Below, piece after piece: positions 5,734 through 12,952 of a stretch of DNA of 12,981 bases. Numbering within the stretch: position 1 is the stretch's first letter; every line of letters begins with the position of its first letter. The position numbers were made by a program, and so were the translations under genes. This DNA is from CAG-390 sp964522215 (GTDB lineage: Bacteria; Bacillota; Clostridia; Oscillospirales; CAG-272): the NCBI GenBank assembly GCA_964522215.1, contig CAZFVR010000036.1, positions 1 through 12,981 on the forward strand. The letters run 5' to 3'. The notes under the pieces were generated by a model, which saw nothing but the letters and a program-made list of their open reading frames with translations, was not told the origin of the DNA and did not search any database.

Positions 5734-6852
5734 ATGAAAAACACATTTGGAAATGATATCACGCTGACGCTGTTCGGAGAGAGCCACGGCGCGGAGATAG
5801 GCGTGGTGATAGACGGTCTCACCCCCGGCCTTTTGGTGGACGAGGGGGAGATAGCCGCCGCACTCTCCCGCCGCCGTCCCTCCACCGCCGCCGACACCGC
5901 GCGGCGCGAGCCTGATCACTTTCGCATAGTAAGCGGCGTATACGGCGGTCGTACCACCGGCACGCCTTTGGCGATACTGATCCCCAATGAGGATAAAAGA
6001 TCTGCGGATTACGAGGCGATGGCAGGGCTTTGCCGCCCGTCTCATGCCGACTACACTGCGCACCGCCGCTATGGCGGCTTTGCCGATCCGCGGGGCGGCG
6101 GCCATTTTTCCGGCAGGATAACGGCGGCGCTGGTCGCCGCGGGCGGAATATTTCTGCCCACCCTTCGCGCCCTCGGCATCGACATCCGCACACGCATATG
6201 CCGCTGTGCGGAAATCGATGATGCACCGCTCCCGCAGGACGAGGCGGGCGTGGCGGATGCCATGGCGACCGCCGCCGGCAGGAGCTTTCCGGTCATTGAC
6301 GAGTCGGCGGGCGCGCGCATGCTGGCGGCCATTGAGGATGCCAAACGCGCGGGCGACAGCGTTGGCGGCGTTTGCGAGACCGTGGTGCTCGGTATGCCCG
6401 CGGGGGTAGGCGAACCCTGGTTTGACAGCCTTGAGGGCTGCCTCTCGCACGCGGTATTCTCGCTTGGAGGCGTCAAGGGCATTGAGTTTGGCGGCGGCTT
6501 TGCACTCTCCGATATGCGCGGCAGTGCAGCCAATGATGCCCTGCAAATGGACGGCGAGCGCGTGGTGACCTCCAAAAATGATTCCGGCGGCATAGTGGGC
6601 GGAATATCCAACGGCATGCCGATCGTTTTCCGCACCGCAGTAAAGCCCACGCCGTCCATCGCTTTGGCGCAAAGGACTGTCGATCTTTGCCGCATGGCAA
6701 ACGCTGAGCTGTCCATTCCCGGGCGGCATGACCCCGCCATCGTTCGCCGCATCTGCCCGGTGCTTGAAAGCGTAACGGCGCATGTGATATGCGATATGCT
6801 CACCACCCGCTTTGGCGCGGAGATACTGCGCGGCGGTCGCGGTGAGCTGTGA
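5734..6852 (+). CDS. aroC: Chorismate synthase
   Basis: This is the seventh shikimate step: FMN-dependent 1,4-elimination of phosphate from EPSP to give chorismate. The protein is 372 aa, a typical length. Family signatures run in order: 'GESHGAEIGVVIDG' at the N-terminus (about 11-24), 'RREPDHFRIVSGVYGGRTTG' (about 54-73), 'RPSHADYT' and the Gly-rich 'DPRGGGHFSGR' (about 94-125), a 'DMRGSAANDA' segment, 'NDSGGIVGGISNGMP' (about 284-298) and 'GRHDPAIVRR' near the C-terminus. The ATG follows an AGGA element by about 8 nt. Its stop codon overlaps a possible GTG start of the next gene, which I consider less likely than the ATG 42 nt further on. The preferred reading leaves a 38-nt spacer. Confidence 0.96.
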   Translation: MKNTFGNDITLTLFGESHGAEIGVVIDGLTPGLLVDEGEIAAALSRRRPSTAADTARREPDHFRIVSGVYGGRTTGTPLAILIPNEDKRSADYEAMAGLCRPSHADYTAHRRYGGFADPRGGGHFSGRITAALVAAGGIFLPTLRALGIDIRTRICRCAEIDDAPLPQDEAGVADAMATAAGRSFPVIDESAGARMLAAIEDAKRAGDSVGGVCETVVLGMPAGVGEPWFDSLEGCLSHAVFSLGGVKGIEFGGGFALSDMRGSAANDALQMDGERVVTSKNDSGGIVGGISNGMPIVFRTAVKPTPSIALAQRTVDLCRMANAELSIPGRHDPAIVRRICPVLESVTAHVICDMLTTRFGAEILRGGRGEL

Positions 6853-6890
6853 AGTCGATCGATCTTATAAAAAACAAAGAAAAAAGCAAA

Positions 6891-8329
6891 ATGAACAGTG
6901 AAAAAGATAAAAAAACGCCCGCCATAGAGTACGGCCTTATAGGCGCACGCTTGGGGCACAGCTTTTCGCGCGAGATACACGCGCTGATAGCCGATTATGA
7001 TTACACTCTTTGCGAGCTTGACCCGCGTGGCGTGGCACAGCTGCTTGAGGAGCGCCGCTTTTGCGCGATAAACGTGACCATCCCCTACAAGGAGACGGTC
7101 ATCCCCCTGCTTGACAGCATCTCGCCCGAGGCGCGGCGGATAGGCGCGGTAAATACCATCGTCAACCGCGGCGGGCGGCTTTACGGCTTTAATACCGACT
7201 ACTCGGGTGCGCGGGCACTGCTTGCTCACGCGGGGATCGACCCCCGTGGGCGGCGCGCCTTGGTGCTTGGCAGCGGCGGAACCTCCAAAACGCTCTGCGC
7301 TGTGCTGAAAGACGGCGGCGCCGGTGATATCCGAGTGGTCTCGCGCACACCGAGGGATGGGCAGATCAGCTACGAGGAGGCTTATGCGGCACACGCGGAT
7401 GCCGAGCTGATAGTAAACACCACGCCCGTCGGCATGTACCCAAACGTGGGACAAGCACCGATAGATATATCACGCTTTCCCCGCCTTTGCGGTGTGGCGG
7501 ATGTGATATACAATCCCCTTTGCACCCTGCCGGTGCTTGAGGCACGCGCACGCGGCATACCTGCCGAGGGCGGGCTTTACATGCTGGCGGCACAGGCGGT
7601 CTACGCCTCCGCGCTCTTTTTGGGGCGGGAGGCAGACCCCGCCGATATCGACCGCGTGTGGCGCGAGGTGCGGCGCGGCAAGCAGAATATAGTGCTTATC
7701 GGCATGCCATCCTGCGGCAAAAGCAGTATAGGGCGGCGGATAGCCGAGCTGACCGGGCGGCGGTTTATCGATACCGACGAGCGGATAGTATCCGCCGCAG
7801 GGCGTGAGATCCCTGCGATCTTTGCCGAGCGGGGCGAGGCCGGCTTTCGCGCACTGGAATGCGAGGCGGTCGCCGCGGCGGCGGTCGAGAGCGGCGCAGT
7901 GATAGCCACGGGCGGCGGCGCGGTGCTTAATGAAAAAAATCTCCGCGCACTGCGGCAAAACGGAGTGATATGCTTTATCGATCGCCCGCTGTCGATGCTT
8001 TGCGGCACGCCCGACCGTCCGCTGGCGCAAAATGACCAAGCTCTTGCCGAGCTGTATGCACGTCGCTATCCAATCTATACCGCCGCGGCGGACCTGACCG
8101 TCCCCGGCGACGGCACAGTCGAGGAAACAGCCAAAAGACTGCTTGAAAGGGTGCGNNNNNNNNNNNNNNNNNNNNNNNNNNNNNNNNNNNNNNNNNNNNN
8201 NNNNNNNNNNNNNNNNNNNNNNNNNNNNNNNNNNNNNNNNNNNNNNNNNNNNNNNTCCCCGGCGACGGCACAGTCGAGGAAACAGCCAAAAGACTGCTTG
8301 AAAGGGTGCGGCAGAGCAGCGCGAAGTGA
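6891..8329 (+). CDS. aroE-aroK: Fused shikimate 5-dehydrogenase / shikimate kinase (interrupted by assembly gap)
   Basis: One frame encodes two consecutive pathway enzymes. Residues about 12-255 are AroE (NADPH-dependent reduction of dehydroshikimate): shikimate-binding 'GHSFS' (22-26), catalytic K67 in 'NVTIPYK', N88, catalytic D103 in 'NTDYSG' and a nucleotide-binding 'GSGGTSKT' (127-134). Residues about 265-421 are AroK (ATP-dependent 3-phosphorylation of shikimate): Walker A 'GMPSCGKSS' (271-279), 'DTDERI' (294-299), 'TGGGAVL' (340-346), and lid and base contacts around 'DRPLAQN' and 'RRYP'. The 100-N run at 8156-8255 is followed by an exact repeat of the preceding 55 bp. Removing both restores a continuous frame ending ...ERVRQSSAK at the TGA at 8327-8329 (427 aa), so the gene is probably intact. 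The ATG at 6891 is preferred; a GTG at 6849 overlapping the aroC stop would add 14 residues. Confidence 0.9.
8101..8310. repeat. Exact 55-bp duplication flanking the gap
   Basis: The 55 bases at 8101-8155 recur identically at 8256-8310, on either side of the N run. An exact copy abutting both gap edges is the signature of two contigs that overlap by a fixed length and were scaffolded without being merged. It is most likely an artefact, not biology. Confidence 0.85.
8156..8255. other. Assembly gap (100 N)
   Basis: Exactly 100 undetermined bases lie inside the shikimate kinase part of the fusion gene. The round number is a placeholder length used when the true gap size is unknown. The flanking 55-bp duplication suggests that the real gap is zero or negative. 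Confidence 0.95.
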
Positions 8330-8356
8330 GCAGCGCGAAGTGAGCAGCGCGAAGTG
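8315..8356. repeat. Three tandem copies of a 14-bp unit at the end of aroE-aroK
   Basis: AGCAGCGCGAAGTG is repeated three times (8315-8328, 8329-8342, 8343-8356), followed by a diverged fourth start (AGCTGCGC). The first copy encodes the last residues of the fusion protein. Each copy, with the next base, supplies a TGA, and because 14 is not a multiple of 3 the stops fall in all three forward frames. The cluster lies within 5 bp of the duplicated contig edge. Confidence 0.9.
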
Positions 8357-8521
8357 AGCTGCGCTTTGCGGACAGGACGAATGATGCGGAAGATCTTCAT
8401 ATTAAATTAACAGCTAAACGATCGGCAAAGCTGCAAACATCACTCATCCGGTAAAAAATACATGGAATTTGAAATTCACCGTGCGGAGCACTTCCGCCCA
8501 AACCACCAAAGGAAACAAAAA

Positions 8522-8965
8522 ATGAAGCTTTTGATCATAAACGGTCCAAACATAAACATGCTTGGCATTCGCGAGCCGGAGATCTACGGCCGCACGGGCT
8601 ACACCGATCTTTTGAACATGATAGAGGATCATGCGGCGCGGCGCGGTGTGCGCTGCGAGACCTTTCAATCCAACCACGAGGGCGAGATAGTGGACAGGAT
8701 CCAAGCCGCCTATTTTGACGGCACCGACGGGATCGTGATCAATCCCGCCGCCTACACCCACACAAGCGTGGCGATAGCGGATGCCATCTCCGCCGTCTCG
8801 CTGCCCACCGTAGAGGTACACATCTCCGATCCCGACAGCCGAGAGCCGTTCAGGCACATAAGCTACCTGCGCGACATCGTGGAGCAGACAATAAAGGGTC
8901 ACGGCCTTGCAGGCTACACCGAGGCGATAGACTATCTCATCTCCGCCCACCGCCATGAGAGCTGA
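8522..8965 (+). CDS. aroQ: Type II 3-dehydroquinate dehydratase
   Basis: This is the third shikimate step: trans-dehydration of 3-dehydroquinate to 3-dehydroshikimate by the small dodecameric class II enzyme (147 aa, the usual length). It begins with the signature 'NGPNINMLG' (residues 7-15) followed by the catalytic Tyr in 'EIYG'. It also has 'FQSNHEGEIVDRI', 'INPAAYTHTSVAI' and 'EVHISDPDSREPFR', the last carrying the substrate-contacting His and Arg. A frame 20 codons longer is open upstream (from 8462), but the ATG at 8522 gives the family-standard N-terminus and has GGAAAC just ahead. The gene overlaps aroA by 11 bp, so translation is probably coupled. Confidence 0.95.
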   Translation: MKLLIINGPNINMLGIREPEIYGRTGYTDLLNMIEDHAARRGVRCETFQSNHEGEIVDRIQAAYFDGTDGIVINPAAYTHTSVAIADAISAVSLPTVEVHISDPDSREPFRHISYLRDIVEQTIKGHGLAGYTEAIDYLISAHRHES

Positions 8966-10262
8966 GATCCGCCCCTCCCGCCTCGGCGGGTGCGTGAATG
9001 CCCCGCCATCGAAAAGCGCGGCGCACCGCGCCCTGATAACAGCCGCACTCGCGGAGGGTGAGAGCCGCCTTTGCGGCATCTCGGAAAGTGCTGATATGGC
9101 GGCAACGATAGACTGCCTGCGCGCGCTGGGCGCGGAGATAGAGCAGATCGGCCGCACCGCAGTGGTGCGCGGGGTGCGCCCGCAGCTCGTATCCGCAAAA
9201 AATGCGGAAAAAAATGAAGAAAAGCCCGCCCTCCCACGGCTTTGTTGCCGCGAAAGCGGCAGTACACTTCGCTTTTTACTGCCCGCCGCCCTGCTTTTTG
9301 GCGGTGCGGAGCTTTGCGGCAGTGAGCGGCTGATGGAGCGCGGCGTAGGCATATATCGCGACCTGCTGCAGCCGCGCGGCGTTGGATTTTCGGCATGTGC
9401 CCAAAGCATCACCGTGTGTGGGTGTCTCTCGGCAGGGGACTTCACCCTCCCCGGGGATGTGAGCAGTCAGTTTATCTCGGGGCTGTTAATGGCATTGCCG
9501 CTGCTCCCTCGCACGGGCGAGCGCGACGGCAGTCGCATTACCCTCTCCACCCCTGCCGAGAGCCGTGCGTATATCGATATGACCATCAGCACACTAAGAT
9601 CCGTCGGCGCGGTGATAGAGCGTGCGGGGGATGAGTTTTTCATTCCCTGTGGGCAGAGCTACCGCCCCCGCGCGGCGACGATCGAGGGTGATTGGTCACA
9701 GGCGGCATTCTTTTTTGCCATGGGGGACGACGTCAGGGTAGAGGGGCTTGACCCCGAGAGCCTGCAGGGCGACCGTGCGATAGTTCGGCTTTTGGCGGAT
9801 ATCCGCCGCGGGTACACCGAGGCGGATCTTGCGGATATTCCCGATCTTGCTCCGATCCTCTTTACCGCCGCCGCAATGGGCGGCTGCGGTGCACGCTTCA
9901 GCGGCACGCGCAGGCTGGCCATAAAGGAGAGCCGCCGCGCCGATGTGATGGCCCGGGAGCTTGCAAAGCTCGGCGCGCGCGTGACCGTTCACCCCGACAG
10001 CGTAGAGATAGCCCCGGCCCGACTGCACGCGCCGAGCGTTCCGTTTTGTTCCCACGGTGACCACCGCGTTGTGATGGCACTCACCGTTGCCGCAGCGCGA
10101 TACGGCGGTGTGATCGAGGGCGCGGAGGCGGTAGGCAAGAGCTACCCCGACTTTTTTGCCGACTTTGCCGCGCTTGGCGGGGATGTTTCCCTGCATGACG
10201 AGGGCGGCGATGGCGATAATAAAAAGATCAACAAGGAAAGCGAGGCGAACGCCAATGCTTGA
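8955..10262 (+). CDS. aroA: 3-Phosphoshikimate 1-carboxyvinyltransferase (EPSP synthase)
   Basis: This is the sixth shikimate step: transfer of the enolpyruvyl group from PEP to shikimate-3-phosphate. The protein is 435 aa, a normal length. 'PPSKSAAHRALI' (about 17-28) carries the substrate-binding Lys and Ser. Then come 'ESGSTLRFLLPAA' (the PEP-site glycine loop), 'GDVSSQFISGLLMALP', 'GDWSQAAFF', 'PDLAPILFTAAA', 'IKESRRADVMARELAKLG' and 'HGDHRVVMAL' near the C-terminus, all expected family motifs in order. The last roughly 20 residues are a hydrophilic Asp/Lys/Asn-rich tail beyond the conserved fold. It starts inside the aroQ 3' end and overlaps tyrA by 8 bp, so aroQ-aroA-tyrA form a tightly coupled block. 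Confidence 0.96.
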   Translation: MRAEIRPSRLGGCVNAPPSKSAAHRALITAALAEGESRLCGISESADMAATIDCLRALGAEIEQIGRTAVVRGVRPQLVSAKNAEKNEEKPALPRLCCRESGSTLRFLLPAALLFGGAELCGSERLMERGVGIYRDLLQPRGVGFSACAQSITVCGCLSAGDFTLPGDVSSQFISGLLMALPLLPRTGERDGSRITLSTPAESRAYIDMTISTLRSVGAVIERAGDEFFIPCGQSYRPRAATIEGDWSQAAFFFAMGDDVRVEGLDPESLQGDRAIVRLLADIRRGYTEADLADIPDLAPILFTAAAMGGCGARFSGTRRLAIKESRRADVMARELAKLGARVTVHPDSVEIAPARLHAPSVPFCSHGDHRVVMALTVAAARYGGVIEGAEAVGKSYPDFFADFAALGGDVSLHDEGGDGDNKKINKESEANANA

Positions 10263-11103
10263 AAATAACCAACGCATACTTATTGTGGGGCTTGGACTTA
10301 TAGGCGGCAGTATGGCCGGGGCGCTGTCGGCTGCGGGCTGCGAGGTCGCGGCAGTTGACACGCGGCGGGAGTCGCTGGACATTGCCCTCACCCGCGGCTA
10401 TATAAAGGACGGCTACACCGCCCCCGGCGAGTTTATCTCGGGGTATGATACAGTAATATTGGCCCTTTACCCGCACACGCTGTTGCAGGTCGCGCCGAGC
10501 TACGCGGCGCATATCTCCCCCGGCACGCTCGTGACGGATGCCACAGGCGTCAAGGCGGCGATAGTGGAGAAAATGCAGGCGTTGATGCCCGCGGGCGCGG
10601 AGTTCGTTGGTGCTCACCCCATGGCGGGGCGGGAGGTCAGCGGCGTTGAGAATGCCTCACCCACCCTGTTTTGCGGTGCAAACTTTATAGTTACACCGAC
10701 CGCTGCCAACTCTGAGGAGGCAATATCGCGCTGTGAGGCGATAGGCCGCGCCCTTGGTGCTTCAAACATCAGCCGCCTCAGCCCCGAGCGGCATGACGAG
10801 ATGATAGGCTTTCTCTCCCAGCTCACGCACTGCATTGCTGTCGCGCTGATGACCTGCAAGGAATCCCGCCATCTTGTAGACTACACGGGCGATTCCTTTC
10901 GCGATCTTACCCGCATAGCCAAGATAAACGAGGATATGTGGTGGGAGCTGTTTTGTCTCAATCGCGAGGAGCTGCTCTCGCAGATGGATCTGTTCCTTGA
11001 GCATTTTGCCACCCTGCGCCGCGCTCTTGCGGATGGTGACGAGGACAAAATGAAGGATATAATGCGGCTCTCCACCGAGCGCCGTCGCTATTTTGATAAA
11101 TAA
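10255..11103 (+). CDS. tyrA: Prephenate dehydrogenase
   Basis: This enzyme carries out NAD(P)-dependent oxidative decarboxylation of prephenate to 4-hydroxyphenylpyruvate, the tyrosine branch. The protein is 282 aa. The Rossmann nucleotide site 'VGLGLIGGS' lies at about 9-17, 'GAHPMAGRE' (about 118-126) supplies the active-site His, and the all-helical C-terminal domain includes 'RHDEMIGFLSQLTH' and 'DSFRDLTRIA'. It ends without the C-terminal ACT domain found in many Firmicute TyrA proteins, so direct Tyr feedback through an ACT domain is not expected. The ATG at 10255 overlaps the aroA stop; a longer frame from 10156 lies inside aroA and is not used. Confidence 0.95.
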   Translation: MLENNQRILIVGLGLIGGSMAGALSAAGCEVAAVDTRRESLDIALTRGYIKDGYTAPGEFISGYDTVILALYPHTLLQVAPSYAAHISPGTLVTDATGVKAAIVEKMQALMPAGAEFVGAHPMAGREVSGVENASPTLFCGANFIVTPTAANSEEAISRCEAIGRALGASNISRLSPERHDEMIGFLSQLTHCIAVALMTCKESRHLVDYTGDSFRDLTRIAKINEDMWWELFCLNREELLSQMDLFLEHFATLRRALADGDEDKMKDIMRLSTERRRYFDK

Positions 11104-11144
11104 AAACAAATAATAACGCAAAAAACTAAAGAGAGGTTTTTATC

Positions 11145-12173
11145 ATGAATATGGAATTTAAGCGCAAGCTGCCCGATCCTGCGGAGGTCATGAACATGTA
11201 CCCCGTGACCGAGGAGATGAAGAAAAAAAAGGCGGAGAACGATGCCGAGATACGCCGTGTTTTCAGCGGTGAGAGCGACCGTTTTGTGCTGGTGATAGGT
11301 CCCTGCTCCGCCGACCGCGAGGATGCGGTGCTGGATTATATCTCCCGCCTGCGCGAGGTGCAGGAAAAGGTAAAGGATAAGATCCTTATCATTCCGCGCA
11401 TATACACAAACAAGCCCCGCACGACAGGTGTCGGCTACAAGGGAATGCTCCATCAAAGCGACCCGCACGCCTCCCCCGATATGCTGCGCGGACTTATGGC
11501 GATCCGCCGTTTGCATGTAAAGTCACTGGCCGAGACAGGCTTTTCGGCGGCGGATGAGATGCTGTACCCCGAAAATCACCGTTACCTTGCCGATGTGCTG
11601 TCCTATGTGGCGGTCGGCGCGCGCTCGGTGGAGAATCAACAGCATCGCCTGACCGCCAGCGGGCTGGATCTGCCCGTTGGTATGAAAAACCCCACGGGCG
11701 GAGATCTGTCTGTTATGGTCAACGCCATCAAGGCGGCGCACGCGGGACATGTGTTCAGCTACGGCGGCTGGGAGGTGGAAAGCCACGGCAACCCGCTGGC
11801 GCACGCCGTTATGCGCGGCTGGGTGGATCAGCAGGGCAAGTCCTTCCCCAATTATCACTACGAGGATCTCGCACATCTTGCCGAGGTCTACGCCGAGAGC
11901 GGGCTTGAGGATCCCGCCGTTATAGTTGACACCAACCACTCAAACTCCGGCAAAAAATATCTTGAGCAGATCCGCATCGCCAAGGAGATACTTCACAGCA
12001 CGCGCCACTCAAAGGATATCTATCGCCTGGTCAAGGGACTGATGATCGAATCCTATATCGAGGACGGCGCGCAAAAGGTCGAGGAGGGTGTGTACGGTAA
12101 GTCTATAACCGACCCCTGCCTTGGTTGGGAAAAAACCGAGCGGCTGATATATGATATCGCTGAGCTGAGATAA
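11145..12173 (+). CDS. aroF: 3-Deoxy-7-phosphoheptulonate (DAHP) synthase, type I (AroF/G/H-like)
   Basis: This is the first committed step: condensation of PEP and erythrose-4-phosphate to DAHP. The 342-aa protein belongs to the class exemplified by E. coli AroG/F/H, not the AroA(Q)- or KDO8P-synthase-like class. 'GPCSADRED' (52-60) holds metal ligand C54. 'PRIYTNKPRTTGVGYKG' (84-100) and 'GARSVENQQHR' (158-168) form the PEP/E4P site, and H265 in 'DTNHSNSGK', E302 in 'IESYIEDG' and D323 in 'DPCLGWE' complete the metal site. The ATG at 11145 has an AGAGAGG site about 8 nt upstream. It is unusual that the entry enzyme sits near the end of the operon. The paralogue letter cannot be assigned from sequence alone. 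Such enzymes are normally feedback-inhibited by one aromatic amino acid; which one is not evident. Confidence 0.94.
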   Translation: MNMEFKRKLPDPAEVMNMYPVTEEMKKKKAENDAEIRRVFSGESDRFVLVIGPCSADREDAVLDYISRLREVQEKVKDKILIIPRIYTNKPRTTGVGYKGMLHQSDPHASPDMLRGLMAIRRLHVKSLAETGFSAADEMLYPENHRYLADVLSYVAVGARSVENQQHRLTASGLDLPVGMKNPTGGDLSVMVNAIKAAHAGHVFSYGGWEVESHGNPLAHAVMRGWVDQQGKSFPNYHYEDLAHLAEVYAESGLEDPAVIVDTNHSNSGKKYLEQIRIAKEILHSTRHSKDIYRLVKGLMIESYIEDGAQKVEEGVYGKSITDPCLGWEKTERLIYDIAELR

Positions 12174-12175
12174 GC

Positions 12176-12736
12176 ATGCTGATATCAAAATATACGCCGC
12201 GGCCCGACCGCCGCCCGGCGGTCGGGCTGATACTGACGCTGTCGCTCATAGCCTGCGCCGGTGCAGTCCCACTGCCGGGCGGAGATGCGTGGCGCAGTGT
12301 GCGCGGTGCGGTGTCCGCCATGGCGGCGCTGGCCGCACTTATGATAGCGGCGCGGTTCGCGGTGTATACGGTCAGCTACAGGGTGACTGTCGGCGAGCGC
12401 GGTGCGGAGCTTTTGGTGGTAGACGAGCGCCGCGGTATCCTGAGCGATGCCATGTACATCGAGGGCGGCGAGCTGCGGGAATATTCCAAAAAGCTTGTGC
12501 GCGAGCTGAGGCGGCAGGGGATCGCTGTGGCGGATAGGCGAGTGGATCTCATCCCCGCACACAGCGCAATATTCATCCCGCGCACGGCCGCAGATGCCGC
12601 AAAGGGACGGCTGCTGAACGCACGGCGCGAGGAGAGGGTCGCATTGCGCTTTCAGCCAAGCGACGAGCAGGTGCGAATAATAAGGGAGCTTTGCGGCAGA
12701 GATGCCGCCGATTCAGGTATTTTGGAAAAAAACTGA
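12176..12736 (+). CDS. Small two-TM membrane protein of unknown function, last gene of the operon
   Basis: This 186-aa protein starts 2 nt after the DAHP synthase stop, so translation is probably coupled. Two hydrophobic segments (about 14-32 and 44-66) are followed by a soluble C-terminal domain of about 115 residues. That domain alternates beta-like stretches ('SYRVTVGERGAELLVVDERRG', 'VDLIPAHSAIFIP', 'VALRFQPSDEQVRIIREL') with a charged helix, a layout reminiscent of bacterial PH-like domain proteins. It also vaguely recalls uncharacterised clostridial membrane proteins, but this is an impression, not a match. No catalytic motif is visible. Its position makes it a candidate accessory or transport-related factor for aromatic metabolism, or simply a neighbour carried by read-through. 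Confidence 0.8.
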   Translation: MLISKYTPRPDRRPAVGLILTLSLIACAGAVPLPGGDAWRSVRGAVSAMAALAALMIAARFAVYTVSYRVTVGERGAELLVVDERRGILSDAMYIEGGELREYSKKLVRELRRQGIAVADRRVDLIPAHSAIFIPRTAADAAKGRLLNARREERVALRFQPSDEQVRIIRELCGRDAADSGILEKN

Positions 12737-12762
12737 TCCCGACGGCGCAAAATACCCGCGCC

Positions 12763-12789
12763 GCAAAAAATAAAACGCGGATTTTTTGC
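12763..12789 (+). terminator. Possible terminator at the end of the aromatic operon
   Basis: GCAAAAAAT (12763-12771) and ATTTTTTGC (12781-12789) form a perfect 9-bp inverted repeat around a 9-nt loop, 27 bp after the last stop codon. A further T7 run follows at about 12801-12807 behind a weak TTGC/GCAA stem. The stem is AT-rich and therefore weak, but nothing else separates the operon from the tRNA promoter. Confidence 0.4.
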
Positions 12790-12818
12790 AAACATCGCAA
12801 TTTTTTTGAGAAATAGTA

Positions 12819-12847
12819 TTGACAAAACGCCCGCGTTCTGCTATAAT
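12819..12847 (+). promoter_or_regulatory. Promoter of the tRNA-Gln gene
   Basis: TTGACA (12819-12824) and TATAAT (12842-12847), both perfect, are separated by the optimal 17 nt. Transcription should start near 12854, about 17 nt before the mature tRNA 5' end. Confidence 0.88.
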
Positions 12848-12870
12848 AGATACGTTATCAATAGCAGTAC

Positions 12871-12946
12871 AGCGGTATCGCCAAGCGGTAAGGCAACGGA
12901 CTCTGACTCCGTCATTACCTAGGTTCGAATCCTAGTACCGCTGCCA
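12871..12946 (+). tRNA. tRNA-Gln (anticodon CUG)
   Basis: A complete 76-nt cloverleaf including an encoded CCA. The acceptor stem AGCGGTA/TACCGCT has discriminator G, the D arm is GCC/GGC with GG in the loop, and the anticodon stem ACGGA/TCCGT encloses the loop CTCTGAC with anticodon CTG reading CAG. The T arm CTAGG/CCTAG has the loop TTCGAAT. All stems pair perfectly. It is a single-gene unit with its own promoter and terminator. tRNA genes are common integration targets, but nothing here shows an insertion. Confidence 0.97.
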
Positions 12947-12952
12947 AAAAAA

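Noticed and set aside
6849..6890. GTG at 6849 as the start of aroE-aroK.
   Set aside because: It would overlap the aroC stop and add a Lys/Ile-rich 14-residue extension before the family N-terminus. The ATG at 6891 is closer to the conserved fold, although neither start has a strong ribosome site.
5668..7454. Long minus-strand frames (371 and 461 codons) opposite aroC and aroE.
   Set aside because: The plus-strand products are unmistakable enzymes. The antisense products are rich in Arg, Ala, His and Gly with no coherent domain.
8256..8357. Extension of the fusion protein in the shifted frame after the N run, ending at 8357.
   Set aside because: It is a frame error caused by the unmerged 55-bp duplication. 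The same bases in the correct frame repeat the end of the kinase and stop at 8327-8329.
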